Assembly: GCA_905221605.1 (NCBI GenBank)
Contig: CAJNDS010002735.1
Location: 122,001-186,000 of the forward strand
Direction of reading: 5' to 3'
Source: Symbiodinium natans
Lineage: Eukaryota > Sar > Dinophyceae > Suessiales > Symbiodiniaceae
Length of the DNA stretch: 64,000 nt
The notes under the pieces are model-generated. The model was not told where the DNA came from. It saw nothing but the letters and a program-made list of their open reading frames with translations, and made no database searches. This document shows, piece by piece, positions 51,401-60,109 of the stretch. The position numbers were made by a program, and so were the translations under genes. The first letter of the stretch is position 1, and every line of letters starts with the position of its first letter.

Positions 51401-53532
51401 CTACTGCTGCTGCTACGACTACGTCTGCGACTGGCAGCCTGTATCGAGAAAAAAGGCGCCATTTTGTTACGGACAATTCCGTGTCCATCAAGCCTATGTC
51501 CCAAAAGAAAACGCCATTCTGTTACAGACGCTTCCGTGTCCATCGAGTTTACGTCAACAAAAACGACATTCTGTTATGGACAATTCCGTGTCCATCAAGC
51601 CTGTCCAAAAAAGCGCCATTTTGTTACGGACAATTCCGTGTCTATCAAGCCTATGTCCAACAAAGGCGCCATATTACTACGGCCAATCGTGTCCATCAAG
51701 CCTATGTCCAGAAAAAAAACGCCATTTTGTTACGGACCATTCTGTGTCCATCGAGCCTGTGTCAAGAGAAATCGACATATGGAAACTCCTTGACATAGGC
51801 TCGATGGAGACGGAAACGTCCGTAACAGAAAGGCGTTTTTCTTCGGACATAGGCTTGATTTACACATATTTACACGAAATATTCCGTAACAAGCCGTCGT
51901 CGTCGTCGTCGCTTCAACCAGTTCAACCATTTCATCCATTTCAGTTGGTTTCCCCCCCCCCCCGGAGCCCCAGAGTTTCCTTTTCAACCATTTCAACGAT
52001 TGCAAAGATGGCTGAAATGGTTGAAATGGAAACTCTGGGTGGGCGGGGCAAGGCCACGGCCCCTCGACAACTTGTGGAAACCTTCCACACCTTCCGCCCA
52101 ATGCTGAGGACGCAGGAGCCCAAGCACAGCCCGCACCGAAGGCCAAAGATTTCAACGAGTTCATGAAAAGCGAAGCTAGTGAAAACATCTTGGTGAGTGG
52201 AAGTTCTCGGTGTAAGGAGACTCCAGAACATCCTAAGCCCACACCTGAACGGTACCAGAGGAGTAGTGGCAATGTACCGGGCACTGGTTCTTCGAAAGCG
52301 CCTCCTCTCGCCTCCGCTCCTCTTCTTGCCGCCGTCGCTCCTCCTCCTGTCAAGGGGGAAGCATGGTGGCTAGAGCTTGTCATGAGGAGACGGGGCTCAG
52401 GGTTCAGGCGCTTCAAGAATCTTAAAGGTTTCGGAGAAGCTTCAGCCACTGGAACAAAAGTTTTCGCAAACTCGGGGACCCATGATCCTCAGAGCTGGTC
52501 GTGGCAAGCACTGATCCCATCAATCCCACACAACGCTGCTCCTCACGCTTTCGGCGCTCTTCCTCCTCCCTTCGTCGGTTCATCTCCTCGCAACGTCTCG
52601 GGCGTTTTTGGGGGGGCCTTGGCTCTGAGAACCCTTGGGAGTTGGGAGGGGTCAACTCTACATCTCTGATTTCGCGCCTGCCTGCCATGCCTTTAGCACA
52701 CAGCCCCCTCTTGCAATACAAACTAAGAAGGCTTCCACACAAAGGGCAAACCCTAAACCCGAATACTGCAAGAACCCCTAAACCCTAAACCCCAAACCTT
52801 AGTATTGCAAGAACTCCACTCCCAGAGACGGCTTGTGTGGTTCCTCCGCGCGCCGCCTGTTCTCCTCCTCCATGCGCAGGCGCTCCTTGCCCGAATGCGG
52901 AGTGTCAAGTGCTTTGAGGGGGTTAGGGTTTAGGGTGTAGGGTTTAGGGTTTGGGGTTTGGGGTTTGGGGTTTAGGGTTTAGGGTTTAAGGCTTCAATAT
53001 GGGCGAGTTTGCAGTGCCTCTACGTTGTGGAGGGGCACTTCAGGGAGCTTCGGCTTTTGGGACACTCGGGGGGGGAGGTGCCTACTTGTGAAGTCTCTCA
53101 GGCTTTGGGTTCCGGGGAGGGCTTCAAGAGCGTGAGGCCGACTCCACCCACAAGAAGAACACAATGACAACGGCAAGTGAAGCAAGATACCAAAAATCAT
53201 AACAACAAAATTTAACACCAACAGTCCTCATCACCCTAATCAGAACCGCCGTCATAATACGAATCACAAAGGCCTGCCTCTCAAGCAAATTCGGGCGACG
53301 CGTTTCAGGGCTGCATCACACGGTCATCACCGGCGAAGCTGGTGCCTCGGACTTCCTCGACCCAAATCCACCTCCCCTAAACCCTAAACCCTGAACCCTA
53401 AACCCTAAACCCTAAACCTAAACCCTTCGGCTTCGGCGCTTTGATGATCGCGGCCGCTCGGCTTCTCCATCGCAACACAAAACTTCTGAGGCTCCAAGCG
53501 GCAGCCAAGCGCTCTTGCTGGAGGCGCTGCTC
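39496..53532 (-). CDS. E/R-rich coiled-coil gene interrupted by a copia element in an intron
   Basis: Phase-0 minus-strand exons: 53506-53532 (EQRLQQERL; GC donor), 52844-52885 (ERLRMEEENRRRAE; GA donor), 52530-52586 (EMNRRREEEERRKREEQRC; GT), 52278-52346 (EEERRRQEEERRREEALSKN...; GT), 40643-40705 (ERLRKEELAKKTSGLMPPGP...; GC) and, tentatively, 39496-39578 (AKEQKPQGEESKQKSKY...; GT). All are short, charged and helical with repeated ERLR starts, so they probably form one continuous single helix or coiled coil. The intron 40706-52277 (11.6 kb) contains the copia element, antisense to the gene. No family assigned; start and end not found. If the exons on the two sides of the copia belong to different genes, the model splits. 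Confidence 0.55.
40460..40615 (+). repeat. Degenerate telomeric array
   Basis: TTTAGGG with TTTGGGG, TTTCGGG and GCTTAGGG variants. Confidence 0.88.
40728..40847 (+). repeat. Telomeric array, left part, split by the copia insertion
   Basis: About 17 near-perfect TTTAGGG units running directly into the 5' LTR. The last five bases TAGGG (40843-40847) form the left target duplication. Confidence 0.96.
40848..41077 (+). repeat. 5' LTR
   Basis: Begins TGCGGAGC and ends CCCCCCGTA; the ends are imperfect inverted repeats (TGCGG/CCGTA) rather than the usual TG...CA. Contains CCGGTAATCTTTGGCTCAAG (40910-40929), which resembles the dinoflagellate spliced leader. Confidence 0.95.
41078..41091 (+). promoter_or_regulatory. 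Putative primer-binding site (tRNA-Met anticodon arm)
   Basis: GGTTATGAGCCCAA directly follows the LTR. Its complement contains CTCATAA, a Met-type (CAU) anticodon loop with GGG/CC-type stem bases, rather than a tRNA 3' end (no TGG start). This matches the half-tRNA priming known for Drosophila copia. Confidence 0.55.
41140..50361 (+). CDS. Copia polyprotein with C5-methyltransferase-like and TET/JBP-like domains, 3073 aa
   Basis: First ATG at 41140 (the frame is open from a TTG at 41110). Residue positions from that ATG: Gag with a CCCH-like finger 704-724 (C-x9-C-x5-C-x3-H) and CCHC knuckle 734-747; protease-like DTAATH at 863 and DSGASH at 1024; C5-MTase-like region about 1215-1445 (LFSG 1224, GGPPC with Cys1278, MESP 1353); integrase with HHCC zinc site 1518-1533 and D1557, D1707, E1743 (DD35E); TET/JBP-like region about 2040-2200 with HRD (His2106, Asp2108), His2174, Arg2183 and RVSLTGY; reverse transcriptase with D2464 and YVDD 2574-2577; RNase H D2763, E2803, D2841; a hydrophobic segment near 2981-3000 and a Cys/His-rich end. 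Far longer than usual copia polyproteins (about 1300-1500 aa). Confidence 0.95.
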   Translation: MDMMRRRSEPGLSPTANEAEGNRGDGGEDRQQMVQALTDGREVAMIQPTPQVENEVVPVQAANPFWSERAQEEMRLRQSRPASLPASGGDRSGEGTRRPPSLQDLLGQEPAPVERPSSGLMGQMERGTIGGVQADEELIPDVSGEEQSEDMAVVKRALKELLAQTKELGNRLHRVEEKSYTSAASGSASRARSSGVVDANTAYPLGMTPEKQYLPGQVFYTDGMGGFWTVLPDGTWLPIEGYDLPKGCDLQSLPGSRKGDVQVEDEKEVPMMHVAEGKKPSRLPPLNYPTGGPASGGYASGPPGLTHVPITSVPSGVDGSVAPAGNQPGFVSARETATQENSAGSGGYTMVDDVPYRWKMVAGKLELEKVPLTAVTPGIGHGLPQGPGGRVSLPPGAVVPRGMPITGDSSGTERPEALGKHVMSLPTLADYTPSNPTALGDWIAMIEPMLSSLTDTGRVWWQCVYSKAYQAYAKWLSVSPLERLGIKAELEGLKVVQTVHVLLEQRAVSLLLQAIPERLKTEIVSTRMLGSVMIFYKLLTVYQPGGANERSTMLNFLVQPSSATSISEAIKGVRQWAQWRSRLRELRASEPDATLLIKGLDALSSALLAKHPTVHFRVASFREKLGVDYSPTSETATQLAEMLQAEFELLLHSAGEQEVKQDSDAKKRARLNKAQKGTGDETEEGDKGKGKGKRYSGDGERPFCWIYGKTDAGCKFGSRCKFRHDKDSLERGRCFECGAVGHLQPQCPYKDGASSNVDSNPERSRSKGNSPKGGKGGKGAKWGNAKKAEVAEGGDETANAGLDKGSASPSSPSTPNQVLAEALEVLKSMKLSSAQSASSGDPSVRMLCGSGLFQQEGRVALVDTAATHLVRTLFPWECLPDTTVMVQSALGGVAMRITEKGTLIREDNGPLIIPLWLILEFGANLTVINGMCHVGAKSSLDQLLWFEHGCLVMDYKTAEKMVLHAERQRASWSHSQWRNGRADCGVGSSDATLLPKQGEGRGVCVLHVARVSDTNECSGMGMLDSGASHPLRSLRPGEQLPQQKVLVSLAVGSREMCITPGGTLVTPEMVDPLVPIGKASALVGLRVQWRGGKCTASHPVLGELRVRDLNGCPCLEKEVALQIIDEMDWCSPKQALKVARMVQGCPNTDNEVAVKTSLQSAARTASANEEEFVQACWRFLRWYYGDIPENMLMELLPRGDIAALPFNRHKRRRLARAKRVVVHLFSGKQKWHFPSRDVEVLELDLTKGGDLHNSSVWKYLLHLAAEGKVVAVVGGPPCRTVSRLRGEDGGPPVLRRRCGPERLGLKSLPWPHQELAQKDGVLLLKMLFLYDVAVHSRGGTAEVINGSSVFFGMESPGDPELIGKDFSQNGKTVLSAEDLVDGSQEGLSSPTFWSWPEVKSFCERYGMYAAHFDQGALGHALVKPTTFLVSDMELWESLEQVRVVVPWSATFASTLEERIGQSSIWARWAFGLVKRIRHRLAQWLHESDAEREATVLKKEEREGTLRRLTTEERAFRDHCLRGHIPFRRDCQICVSAAGKERRHLRRKHGDAYTLSLDLAGPYKFSKDAHQQKPRHAVIGVYQFPMLDPNVGRPPEKEEDADEVEDQVVDDGAGVGEWLGDAVANFEEEDSAPVEPAPVLEAEVLKIQASEKSWKELKDHLTQPVRMINFVMVEPIVDKQQTTVLSAVQRMMVRLQRHGYPVLRIHSDRAGEFVNARFRSFCETRLIYRTTGDPGVPQTNGRAEACVGLFKRGVRSLLKEARLGPAYWALAARHWSMLRWQKAERELGLNPKALLPFGAQIQVKRRPWELLGPDGTKKGRQWVDRTQPALLLGPCDDLPGGYWVEAQGTAKDPDELVLFPCTTIFSNIKEPPELELEGVVEEQEPSPPEHRLKGKKPALRFADEEGPPLPPPRDPPVRHRLMEKSPASSLRGHVGSLRLLRKRGESPPLEIFEDDMQGLGELEENADVEDNVPGDEYWPTCCSPHENAYLVCKSETAEDGTQLEKEEQKAKSMYERSMYDYVDCEELLEGIVYPKRVNRRGGINNWCTSTRALVLGHYTHGGVCGITKETHRRPWLCRYLASFVRHHKPDAKFSALQISCNAPVSLHRDSHNEKHCCNYVCGFGDYKDGQLWVEDEKVLEEGAEVVEQSYGKKVLPGKLVDIHWNFMSFFPRKLHGPMPWKGNRVSLTGYTPVFMERLSYKDRCYLLQRKFPLPEPQAEEGEKRKWLKMTLKETSLDDLAEEVDYAVFEAHQWALEEHLSIRRLIAEQECCILDEFHGSANESSEEKGSETREWLVKAKRAEEQLSKFLVKAAQVQQMVQENTALEAAEEVEFLQTKTIPTQEAMQELEKWRESLSDEVTSLVKELEVVEPTTQEKLDKLAEEPNAPVIEYVPSLVVFTRKQGTGRRRARICACGNFISSTAATEYEGPRSLSRHSLYAPGLDSTTFRCQVRHAAYMVWIIAGLDISKAFLTAPMNRAQREGRLAVVQPPRAAVKLGLCTKEERWIVRKALYGLAESPAAWVEWRDQRLQGMSWVSKDGQAMSFPRSSADPSPLPTTAQEKPEGASKLVGTMGLYVDDFLMAGTMTVLREALEQIRKEWKTSEPEFCGPGCGDGFLKFLGVQIWYRNGGFFLNQEDFVRDLLNRRGYQIDETGKGSNLPMVKETPGEEEEVDIPSLRAAQGAVGEFLWVAIKTRPDLAFCTSQLSLWTSRRPRFVVKKAEEVFRYLAATPTLGLTFGAIATCEKERNEVLRYGRGVKVVESYADASFAAGENEKSHSGAVVVWGDCPVMWATQRQSTVALSTAEAELHASIEGATMIQSCTPIIAALVGTGEESLQKVLYTDSVSTCSIIQHPAGSWRTRHLRIRAAGVRSLVDRGYMVIAHLRGEYMIADLLTKLMSGQVYAKQKALWGLRLLVQGTDLKKASLAMAVMMVAASLQGMATGSEEVSTAGFFCSEEGVCKVANTSTVMVLAQGIEMVVNNSDLVAYLVAAIILWELASCLFRRLYKWLWVKKAVVIPASATLYTTVGGNCMHASSDCDVLRYSQLRAKTLCKHCLKDGWVVNAEFLDEERAAGT
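50518..50539. repeat. Perfect hairpin just upstream of the 3' LTR
   Basis: TGTCCTAGG and CCTAGGACA form 9-bp arms around an AAAT loop. It abuts the polypurine tract. Confidence 0.85.
50539..50546 (+). promoter_or_regulatory. Polypurine tract for plus-strand priming
   Basis: AGGGGGAG immediately precedes the 3' LTR (TGCGG...), the expected position. Confidence 0.8.
50547..50775 (+). repeat. 3' LTR
   Basis: About 98 percent identical to the 5' LTR: three G-to-A differences plus a small AA/G change. The spliced-leader-like motif is conserved at 50609-50628. Confidence 0.95.
50776..50860 (+). repeat. Telomeric array, right part, split by the copia insertion
   Basis: Begins TAGGG (right target duplication), then about 8 TTTAGGG units and degenerate units. 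Confidence 0.95.
51295..51865 (+). repeat. About 53-bp tandem array with a terminal inverted unit
   Basis: Units centred on GCCATTTTGTTACGGACAAT then CCGTGTCCATCAAGCCTATG, starting near 51309, 51374, 51458, 51513, 51565, 51614, 51668 and 51721 (later spacing 49-55 bp). A unit at about 51795-51865 is in reverse orientation (CATAGGCTCGATGG...TCCGTAACAGAAAGGCG), making a large imperfect hairpin. Lies in the long intron of the E/R-rich gene. Confidence 0.85.
51893..52050. repeat. Inverted repeat of TTTCAACCATTTCA units
   Basis: TTCAACCATTTCATCCATTT and TTTCAACCATTTCAACGATT are followed by the complement GCTGAAATGGTTGAAATGG. The arms flank CAAAGATG; the poly-C run 51950-51963 lies to the left. 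Confidence 0.7.
52740..52990. repeat. Telomeric tracts flanking an exon
   Basis: 52740-52800 is CCCTAAA and 52919-52990 is TTTAGGG/TTTGGGG. Exon 52844-52885 of the E/R-rich gene lies between. Confidence 0.85.
53375..53428 (-). repeat. CCCTAAA tract in an intron
   Basis: Seven units in the intron 52886-53505 of the E/R-rich gene. Confidence 0.88.
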
Positions 53533-53599
53533 CTCTGGCAGTAGATGGAATCTCGTCATATCTCATCCATCCAACTACAGGCCGTGACGTGAAGAGTTT

Positions 53600-54900
53600 A
53601 GGGCCCACTTTTTGAAGAAACAAGATGAACATGTCCGGACTCCGAAGTCTTCTAATCAAAGCCAAGCAGGGGAGGAAAGGAAGCACAAATCCATTTCGGG
53701 ACGGAAAGCAAAAAGAACTGCGAACCCTACCACAAAGTGGTATGTTTGCCAACACCACTGCAGACCTAAGTCTTGAATCGAATCTGGATGAACCTTCGTG
53801 CTTGGCTTCTCAAAGACATAGCAAATTGTAGGCTAGGCGGCAATGATGATAACCAGCAATCTACAAACAACTCCGGATGAAAAAGCTGTCGCTGTCGTTC
53901 CAGTCCCGCTACAGTATCCCAAAGCCAGTTGCCAACTATCTGCTGCCTGCAAGGCAACTCAAGAACGCACATACTTCGCCAAACACCGGCGAGAAGGACA
54001 CTCATGACTCTACCAATATTTTTTTGTTGTTATTATTATTATTAAAATTATTTTTTTTTGTTACTATTCCTATTGCTATTAGTATTATTATTGCCGCCCA
54101 TCTGCAGCTGTGGCCTCCGGGGTCGGGCCTTGTGGGACACCTCCACCTTGCAGTCATGAGTCAGGGAGAGGAGACGCAGGCGCTAGCGCGCGATCTCACT
54201 CTGGTGGCATGCGGCTGCTTGCTTCTCAGAAGAAGGATCTAAATGCTCAACGAAAACAAGAGAGCTCTCTTGCACATCTTGCAAAGAGGTGCACTTTGCC
54301 CTTCATTGTACGCAATGGCACAGAGAGCTGTCCAAGAACTTGCGCAGGCCTGAAGCCGAGTAGCCCGGCTTTCCCGGGGGCGGAACCAAGGACCCACCTC
54401 ACAGGCATGGAGCCCTTGCCTATGTCGCATCCTCTCGAGCACAGTGGAAGCTTTCAGCTCTGACGGCTTTGTCTTTGCGAAAACACACCGGAGCTCAGAC
54501 CACCACGCTGCGGCTGCACTTGGCCTGACACAGGAGCACGCGCCACCTGGCACACGGTGGAGAGCATTAACGAATAGCGTGAGGGTGAGCAGAGCGAGCA
54601 GTAGGCAATAGCCTGTGGATAAAGCGGACACAGCTCTGAGCCGTCGCACCCCTGCAGGTGCGTCAGCAGCACGGTGCAGGCTGTCCTCCAACCTTTCCTG
54701 GTGCTTGGGGCAGGGTTTGGTAGAACAGAAGCGGCATGTGAACAAGCTATTGGCTCTCTCCTGCAAGAACCGTTGTCCCAGCATGGCCCATCCCTCCCGC
54801 CCCTTCGTTGGAGTGTGGATGGCAAGTTCGGGTGTGCGAGCCTCATAAAGATGTTGAGGGGTTGAGTCGGGCGACCAAGGGCCCAGAGTCCAAAAACTGC
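53600..54900. other. No gene assigned
   Basis: Intergenic or intronic. Includes an AT-rich (ATT)n stretch at 54017-54090. Open frames are short on both strands. Confidence 0.4.
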
Positions 54901-54924
54901 CAAAAAGGGCTCGCGCCCCAAGTC

Positions 54925-55317
54925 CTGGGCGGAGGCGATTCGGCCCAACTTCTCATCCAGACTGACGAGCAAGCTGCAGACTTTTCCCAAGAGCTGCTCC
55001 TGGCCTTCGCGGATGGCCACGCGGGTCAAGGGTTTGAGGCTTAGGGTTGCCAAGGCCTGATGGCTCTCCGAATGGAATGTCCTATCCTACATGAAGGTTC
55101 CGTCTTAGTGAAGCTTCCGGGGATTTTGGGGTTTTCGGGATCTTCATCGGGACGTGGAGTGCTTCGGAAATAGGCGGCCTTCGGACTTTGAGGGCTCGGG
55201 CTTCCGGTCTCTGCATGGAGGGACCCGTTGTTCATGCTGCTCCCAAGACAGAAGGCCCTGTGCTTCCCGGCGCTGTGAGGACTCCGCGACTACACGAAGA
55301 AAATCTTCCGCGGTCAC
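54925..55317 (-). CDS. Unrecognised two-exon fragment
   Basis: Exons 55225-55317 (VTAEDFLRVVAESSQRREAQ then GLLSWEQHEQR; acceptor GGAAG|G, GT donor) and 54925-55056 (ALATLSLKPLTRVAIREGQE then QLLGKVCSLLVSLDEKLGRI; acceptor TCAG|G, GA donor) join in phase 0. Both look alpha-helical. No family recognised; start and end not found. Confidence 0.5.
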
Positions 55318-55319
55318 CT

Positions 55320-57165
55320 TCCAGGAAAGGGAAATCAGGTGTGGCACGACCCGCAGAAACCAGTACAAAAAGATGGCGGTGCTCATTGCAGCCTCTGGCT
55401 GGGGGGCTGTGGCTCCAGCGTTCTCCTTCCAAGCTCACGACTTGCGGAGATGCAGAGATGGACAAACACAACACCACCAAGACGTGCTTGTGCTTTGGGG
55501 ATTTAGGTTGGGGCAGCATTCGTGAGACTCGCTCCTGCGACAAGAACTGTGAGAAGTCATCCTGCAAGAAGGCCGGCCATCATTGGAGTGTTGCTGAGCC
55601 AGGGAAAAACCAATTCATACCATATCGCTCTTCCCTTTCTAGCCCTTAGTTGCCTGTCGAGCTCACCAAGCTTGGCCATAACGAACGGTGCACATGCAAT
55701 CCTTCAACCTAGGCAACAGTATGCAACAGTACTATGTACTGAAAGTATCTGAAAGTCACGAGACCATCATGTATGTGGACACCCAAGGCTCAAAGGTCGA
55801 ACATTTGTTGTCACTCAGTCTTCCGACGACTTGAAGTCTTCATTCCCTTTGCCAGCTCTACAGTGCCCCAGCGACAAGCCGAACAGCATGTTGCTTGTAG
55901 CATCTTATAGCTTCGGAGACTCGTGGCATCTTGTAGCTTTGGAACAAACACTCGAAGACGACCTGTTTCAACCATTCAGACTCCGGCCTCCTCGTGTCCG
56001 GCCTGCTCCATCACGGCCTGCGTCCCCATCACAGATGCACCAAGATGCACAGATCATCGTATACTAAGAGATAGCAACATCCTATGGTCACTACGGTCCA
56101 AAGAGCTAAGCTTTCCGCGCTGGCCTGCGGCAAAGGCAGGGCGACCCGTTCGCACCGCTGACTTGCCAAAACAGCTTTCCATGAGAAGTGACGATTGGCA
56201 ACTAGGCTGTTGTGCTTTTGGCTGTGCCTTTCTCTTCTTGCACGCGACTTTTGAAGGCTCCGAATACAATTTTGGGATAGATGCGGTCCGCATTTTCCCG
56301 ATCATCCGGATGCCAAGGCCGCGCACTGTGCTTTCAGCGCACGGTTCTGTCGCAGAGGTATACACTCGGGCATTAAGGCAAATGGCCCGGGACTCTGCAC
56401 AAGATCTACTGAACCGACCCGCACCTTGGGTCTGCAGGTCCCGGAACGATGCCTCGAGGGCATTTCACAGGTACTGCTGCGCAGTACAGCCGAAGCACGC
56501 TAAGGTCGCGAGCTGTCGCGTCCACGCAGAGCTTGTCGTGGCTGAGAGATGAGAACTGAGAGGAGTACTTACTGTGTAAGGTTGTCAGGACCTCTCAGGC
56601 AAGCATGCTCCGTGTTCCAGATACAGTTTGGCCTTAAGCCGCGATGCATCTAGAAGTACAAGCACCGAAGCAGTCCAGAGTAATCAATGGCAGTCACCTC
56701 ATGTTCAGTGCTTGTCACACGCTTGGACTGCCCCTGTGCATACTGAGCATGTGGATCCCAATGCTCGCATGCTGAAGCAAGGGCCCACAAGGACCAGATT
56801 GCATTCCCTACACTCGGGCAAAGTCTGTATATCGTTGCACCAGGCGTGCATGCGGCCTGCTCTTTGGCTGCCACCCGCCAATCCCAACATCGCCGTGGAA
56901 AGGAGCTGCTCTTTCTTGATCTGAGGATATCTGAGGGCTTCGGGCACGTCAGGGGAAGCGGGCGCCGCAGCTTGAGACCACATGAGCCGTGCGCGTGGCA
57001 TCAGCTCACTCAAGAGCCTCAGAACGTGCAGCAACTGATCCGGAAGTCTCTATCAAGAAAGCCATGCTGCCAAAGCCATGCTCCTCAAAGACGGAACTCC
57101 ATGGAATCCCCCCAAAACATCCCACGAGTGGCCATGCACATGAGCCAAGACGGCAACAAAGGCCG
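55320..57165. other. No gene assigned
   Basis: Several overlapping open frames on both strands (for example 55923-56552 plus), none protein-like by eye. No telomeric repeats; probably intergenic between two minus-strand genes. Confidence 0.4.
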
Positions 57166-57169
57166 GGAC

Positions 57170-60106
57170 TCAGTAGCCGAACTGCGTGTAGAGGCCCCCG
57201 AAGGCCCCGGGACCAGGCCTGGCAGTGCCCCCCCCCAGATTTCTTCGGTTCAGGGCCTTTGGGGCACGGAGCCCTGGGCAGTTCTTGGGAGTTTCAGGAG
57301 CTTCTTGTTTTTTTTTTAAGTTCTCCTTGCACTTGAAGGTTTCCGGTCGAAGGCGTCTTCGTGCAGCCTGAGTCGGCAGATTAAGTCCGCGAAAAAACTC
57401 ACATACATGCAAGGCGTCCATCACCAACAGGAAGAAGAATGAAGAACGAAGAGCCAACAGTCAAAAACCGAGAAAACCCGGAATTCATGAAGCAAAAGCG
57501 CCAGAAAGCATTCAGAAGCCCTCAGCCGAAACAAAAAACAGACATGCCGCAGCCACGTGGGGCAGAGCACCGAAGAGGTCACTTCATTGCGGCAGCGGAT
57601 CGAAAACCTGGGACCTGCCAGGTGTTGGGGATTGTTGGGCACCCAAACTCGAGGCTTGCAACCAAACATGGGGGGTGGGGAGCGCTTGGGGTTTTAGAAT
57701 TTCGGGTTGAGGCGCTTATGATAACTCAGGACTTGGGGGGCGGGGCCGCCCGGGGGGGGGGGGGGGGGGGTGGTTTCAGGGAGGGGGGGCTGAGGGGCCG
57801 AAGGTTGAAGATGCTTCTGGGTTTAGGGGCTTAGGAAATTTAGAGCTTGGAGCTAGTGATCTAGCTTCTATGAAAACACCCAAATTATCAAAAACCCTGA
57901 AGACCGCGTGCGGAAACTTCCCAACCAAATGACCTCGAAACCTCCTAAAACCCAAACTCGCAAAACAAACACAATCCTACTCAAGTCTCAAGACCTCAAT
58001 CCTGTTGAACACTGGGGCTCCCTTCCTCCAGCTCCAGCTCGAGAGCCTCGCACGCAAAGCAACAGCAAGGCTTAAGCGTGAGGAGCTTGTCGGTCAAACC
58101 AGTACCGGCCAAGACTTTCACACATTGACCCGCACTAAACGGTACAAACTGCCAAACCCGTGCCCTATGCAGCCGATATCCCTGTAACGTGAGCACCCGA
58201 AATTATCCGAACGTGTGCAGCAAAGGCACGCAGGTCGTATTGGCCTGGCCCTGGGATCTCGCCTGCTGGACCGGACTGGGATTTAGGGCCTAGGGTTCAG
58301 GGTCAGGGTTTAGGGCTTAGGGTTTCCTGGCTTCACGGGTCTGCACATCCCAGGAAGCTGTGCGCCAGGCCGTTTGCGCGGATCCCGCGGTTGGAGGTCC
58401 CAAACCTGACATCTGCGACGGGGAGCACGCCCACGTGTCAACATGCTGCAGCGCTGCGAATGCACATGCCTAGATCAAAGCCGATCCCAGCATCCTAACA
58501 TGCTCCAAGGCGCCCCCATCTCGGTGCAGACTTGGACGCCGGACCTCCGAGCAAAAAAACACCACGACGCTTCAGCTCGCCCAACACGAAGCCCAAAAAA
58601 TGCTGGGTCCCAAGGCTCTCGGATCCATTGAAATGGCCATAGGTCCCGGGGCCCGGAGTGGAGCTCCTCGGAGGTCCGCAGGGCTCGGAGGATTCGTTGC
58701 GGCAGTTTGGGGTACTTGTGGTGGGCCTTTTTTTCCTGGAGCACCGATTTCCATGCTTTCTTGTTCAGTCCTGCTTGCAAGTTGGGTGGCGAAGGAATAT
58801 CAGGGATGCGACACACAAAGAACAGCTTCAGCTGCCCTGAACTCACCTGAACTATCACACGAAGTATGCGGTTGGAGGCTAAAGATATTGTCGGAAACGT
58901 TGACCCCCGAAGGTTCGTCTCGGGCTAACGGGGTGGAGCTGACGGCTTGGGGAGCTCATGGAGCCTCGAGGCCTTCCCGGGGCGCCGGCGCGCGCCGGCA
59001 ACGATCCACCTGCGCTTTCATGGGCCGCCACTTGAAGGGTGGAAGACGCGAAGCCTCAATTCCCTTCAACCTGGAGCCTCCAAACCCATAAACGACTAAG
59101 CCATTTCAAGCCCGCCTGGGCACCATCCCGGCGAGGCGTGCAGGTGTGTTTTGGGAACTGTGGCCTGCAGCTCAAGTGCGGATCTCGGAGGAACATGCTG
59201 TCACAGCCTTGACGTGCGTACACACCAGTCGAGCCTTGTGCAGTTGACATTTGGTACATAAGCTCCAGGACCTGCCATCAACATCCGTCCATCATCCATC
59301 AATCCCTGCAATGCGTTCCATTGTCCCTGTCCTGGTGTTGCACCTCCGTTTCCAAGCCTTAGACGCACTGCGGCACCGCTTCGCATCTCTGCTACGAACT
59401 GCCGGCATCATGTGGGCACCTGCATCTGTTCTGGGAGCCTGGCCCACGTCCGGCTCTCCCAAAAGCAGGGCCCGCCGAGTGCGGACGCTTCTGGGCCAAA
59501 TTTTGGGGGGGCAAATGTATTTTGCAGGCTTTTGGGAGGCTTGGAAGTTCAAAGCTTCTGAAGTGCCCGTAATGTCGTGATCATAGCGCCTGGGTGGAGA
59601 GGGGCGACACATTGAGCATCGCTTGGCAAAGAGGGCCCAAGACTCCCCCGTACCGCACCCATGCTGAGGTTCCAAGCTTCTGAGGAGACCATCAAAGAGA
59701 TCCCAAACAGGACACGACCGAGTTCAACTCTCCCCTAAACCCTAAACCCTTAAACCGAAACCCTAAACCCTACACCCTAAACCATAACCCTGAACCCTAA
59801 ACCCTCAAACTCCATAGTCCCTGGACTCAAAGGGGCACAAGTTCGAGGCAGCGGCCGATCCGTAGGACTCGCTGGCCCCATATGCACCGGGGCCCGGCGA
59901 TGCCATCGCCAGCGCACCCTCGTAAAAGTTGGGTTCAGGGTTTAGGGTTTGGTGTAGGGTTTAGGGTTAAAGGTTTAGGGTTTAGGGTTTACAGTTTAAG
60001 GTTTAGGGTTTAGGAGGCACCACCGGTTCCCGATTCAGATACGCGGACCTTGCGACCCACATGCGCCTTGTCTCTCGCGCAGGACCCGAAGCCGAAGCCA
60101 GGCTGC
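57170..60106 (-). CDS. PG-rich-repeat (STPGR/SHIPPO-like) protein, multi-exon (partial)
   Basis: Exons: 60049-60106 (QPGFGFGSCARDKAHVGRK; GT donor), about 59830-59918 (GALAMASPGPGAYGASESYG...), about 58340-58405 (FGTSNRGIRANGLAHSFLG), 57170-57218 (PGPGAFGGLYTQFGY then TGA stop). The alternation of PGPGAY/PGPGAF with FGSCARD/FGTSNRG is the hallmark of sperm-tail PG-rich repeats, found in proteins of flagellar microtubule doublets; a flagellated alga would be expected to have them. The first join is in phase; the donor sites of the middle exons are not settled and the N-terminus is not found. Introns contain telomeric tracts. Confidence 0.6.
57749..57800. repeat. Poly-G tracts
   Basis: G runs of up to about 18, possibly quadruplex-forming, in an intron of the PG-rich-repeat gene. 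Confidence 0.85.
58284..58325 (+). repeat. Short degenerate telomeric tract
   Basis: GGCCTAGGGTTCAGGGTCAGG and GGTTTAGGG units beside the exon near 58340. Confidence 0.75.
59733..60015. repeat. Two telomeric tracts flanking an exon
   Basis: 59733-59812 is CCCTAAA and 59932-60015 is TTTAGGG with drift. The PGPGAY exon 59830-59918 lies between. These are the right-most telomeric repeats in the window. Confidence 0.88.
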
Positions 60107-60109
60107 CTG

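Noticed and set aside
51173-51793. 206-codon plus-strand protein with FCYG repeats
   Set aside because: It is a translation of the 53-bp noncoding tandem repeat; frame is not kept between units.
59251-59580. 109-codon plus-strand frame with hydrophobic start
   Set aside because: Lies within the minus-strand PG-rich-repeat gene interval and shows no recognisable domain.
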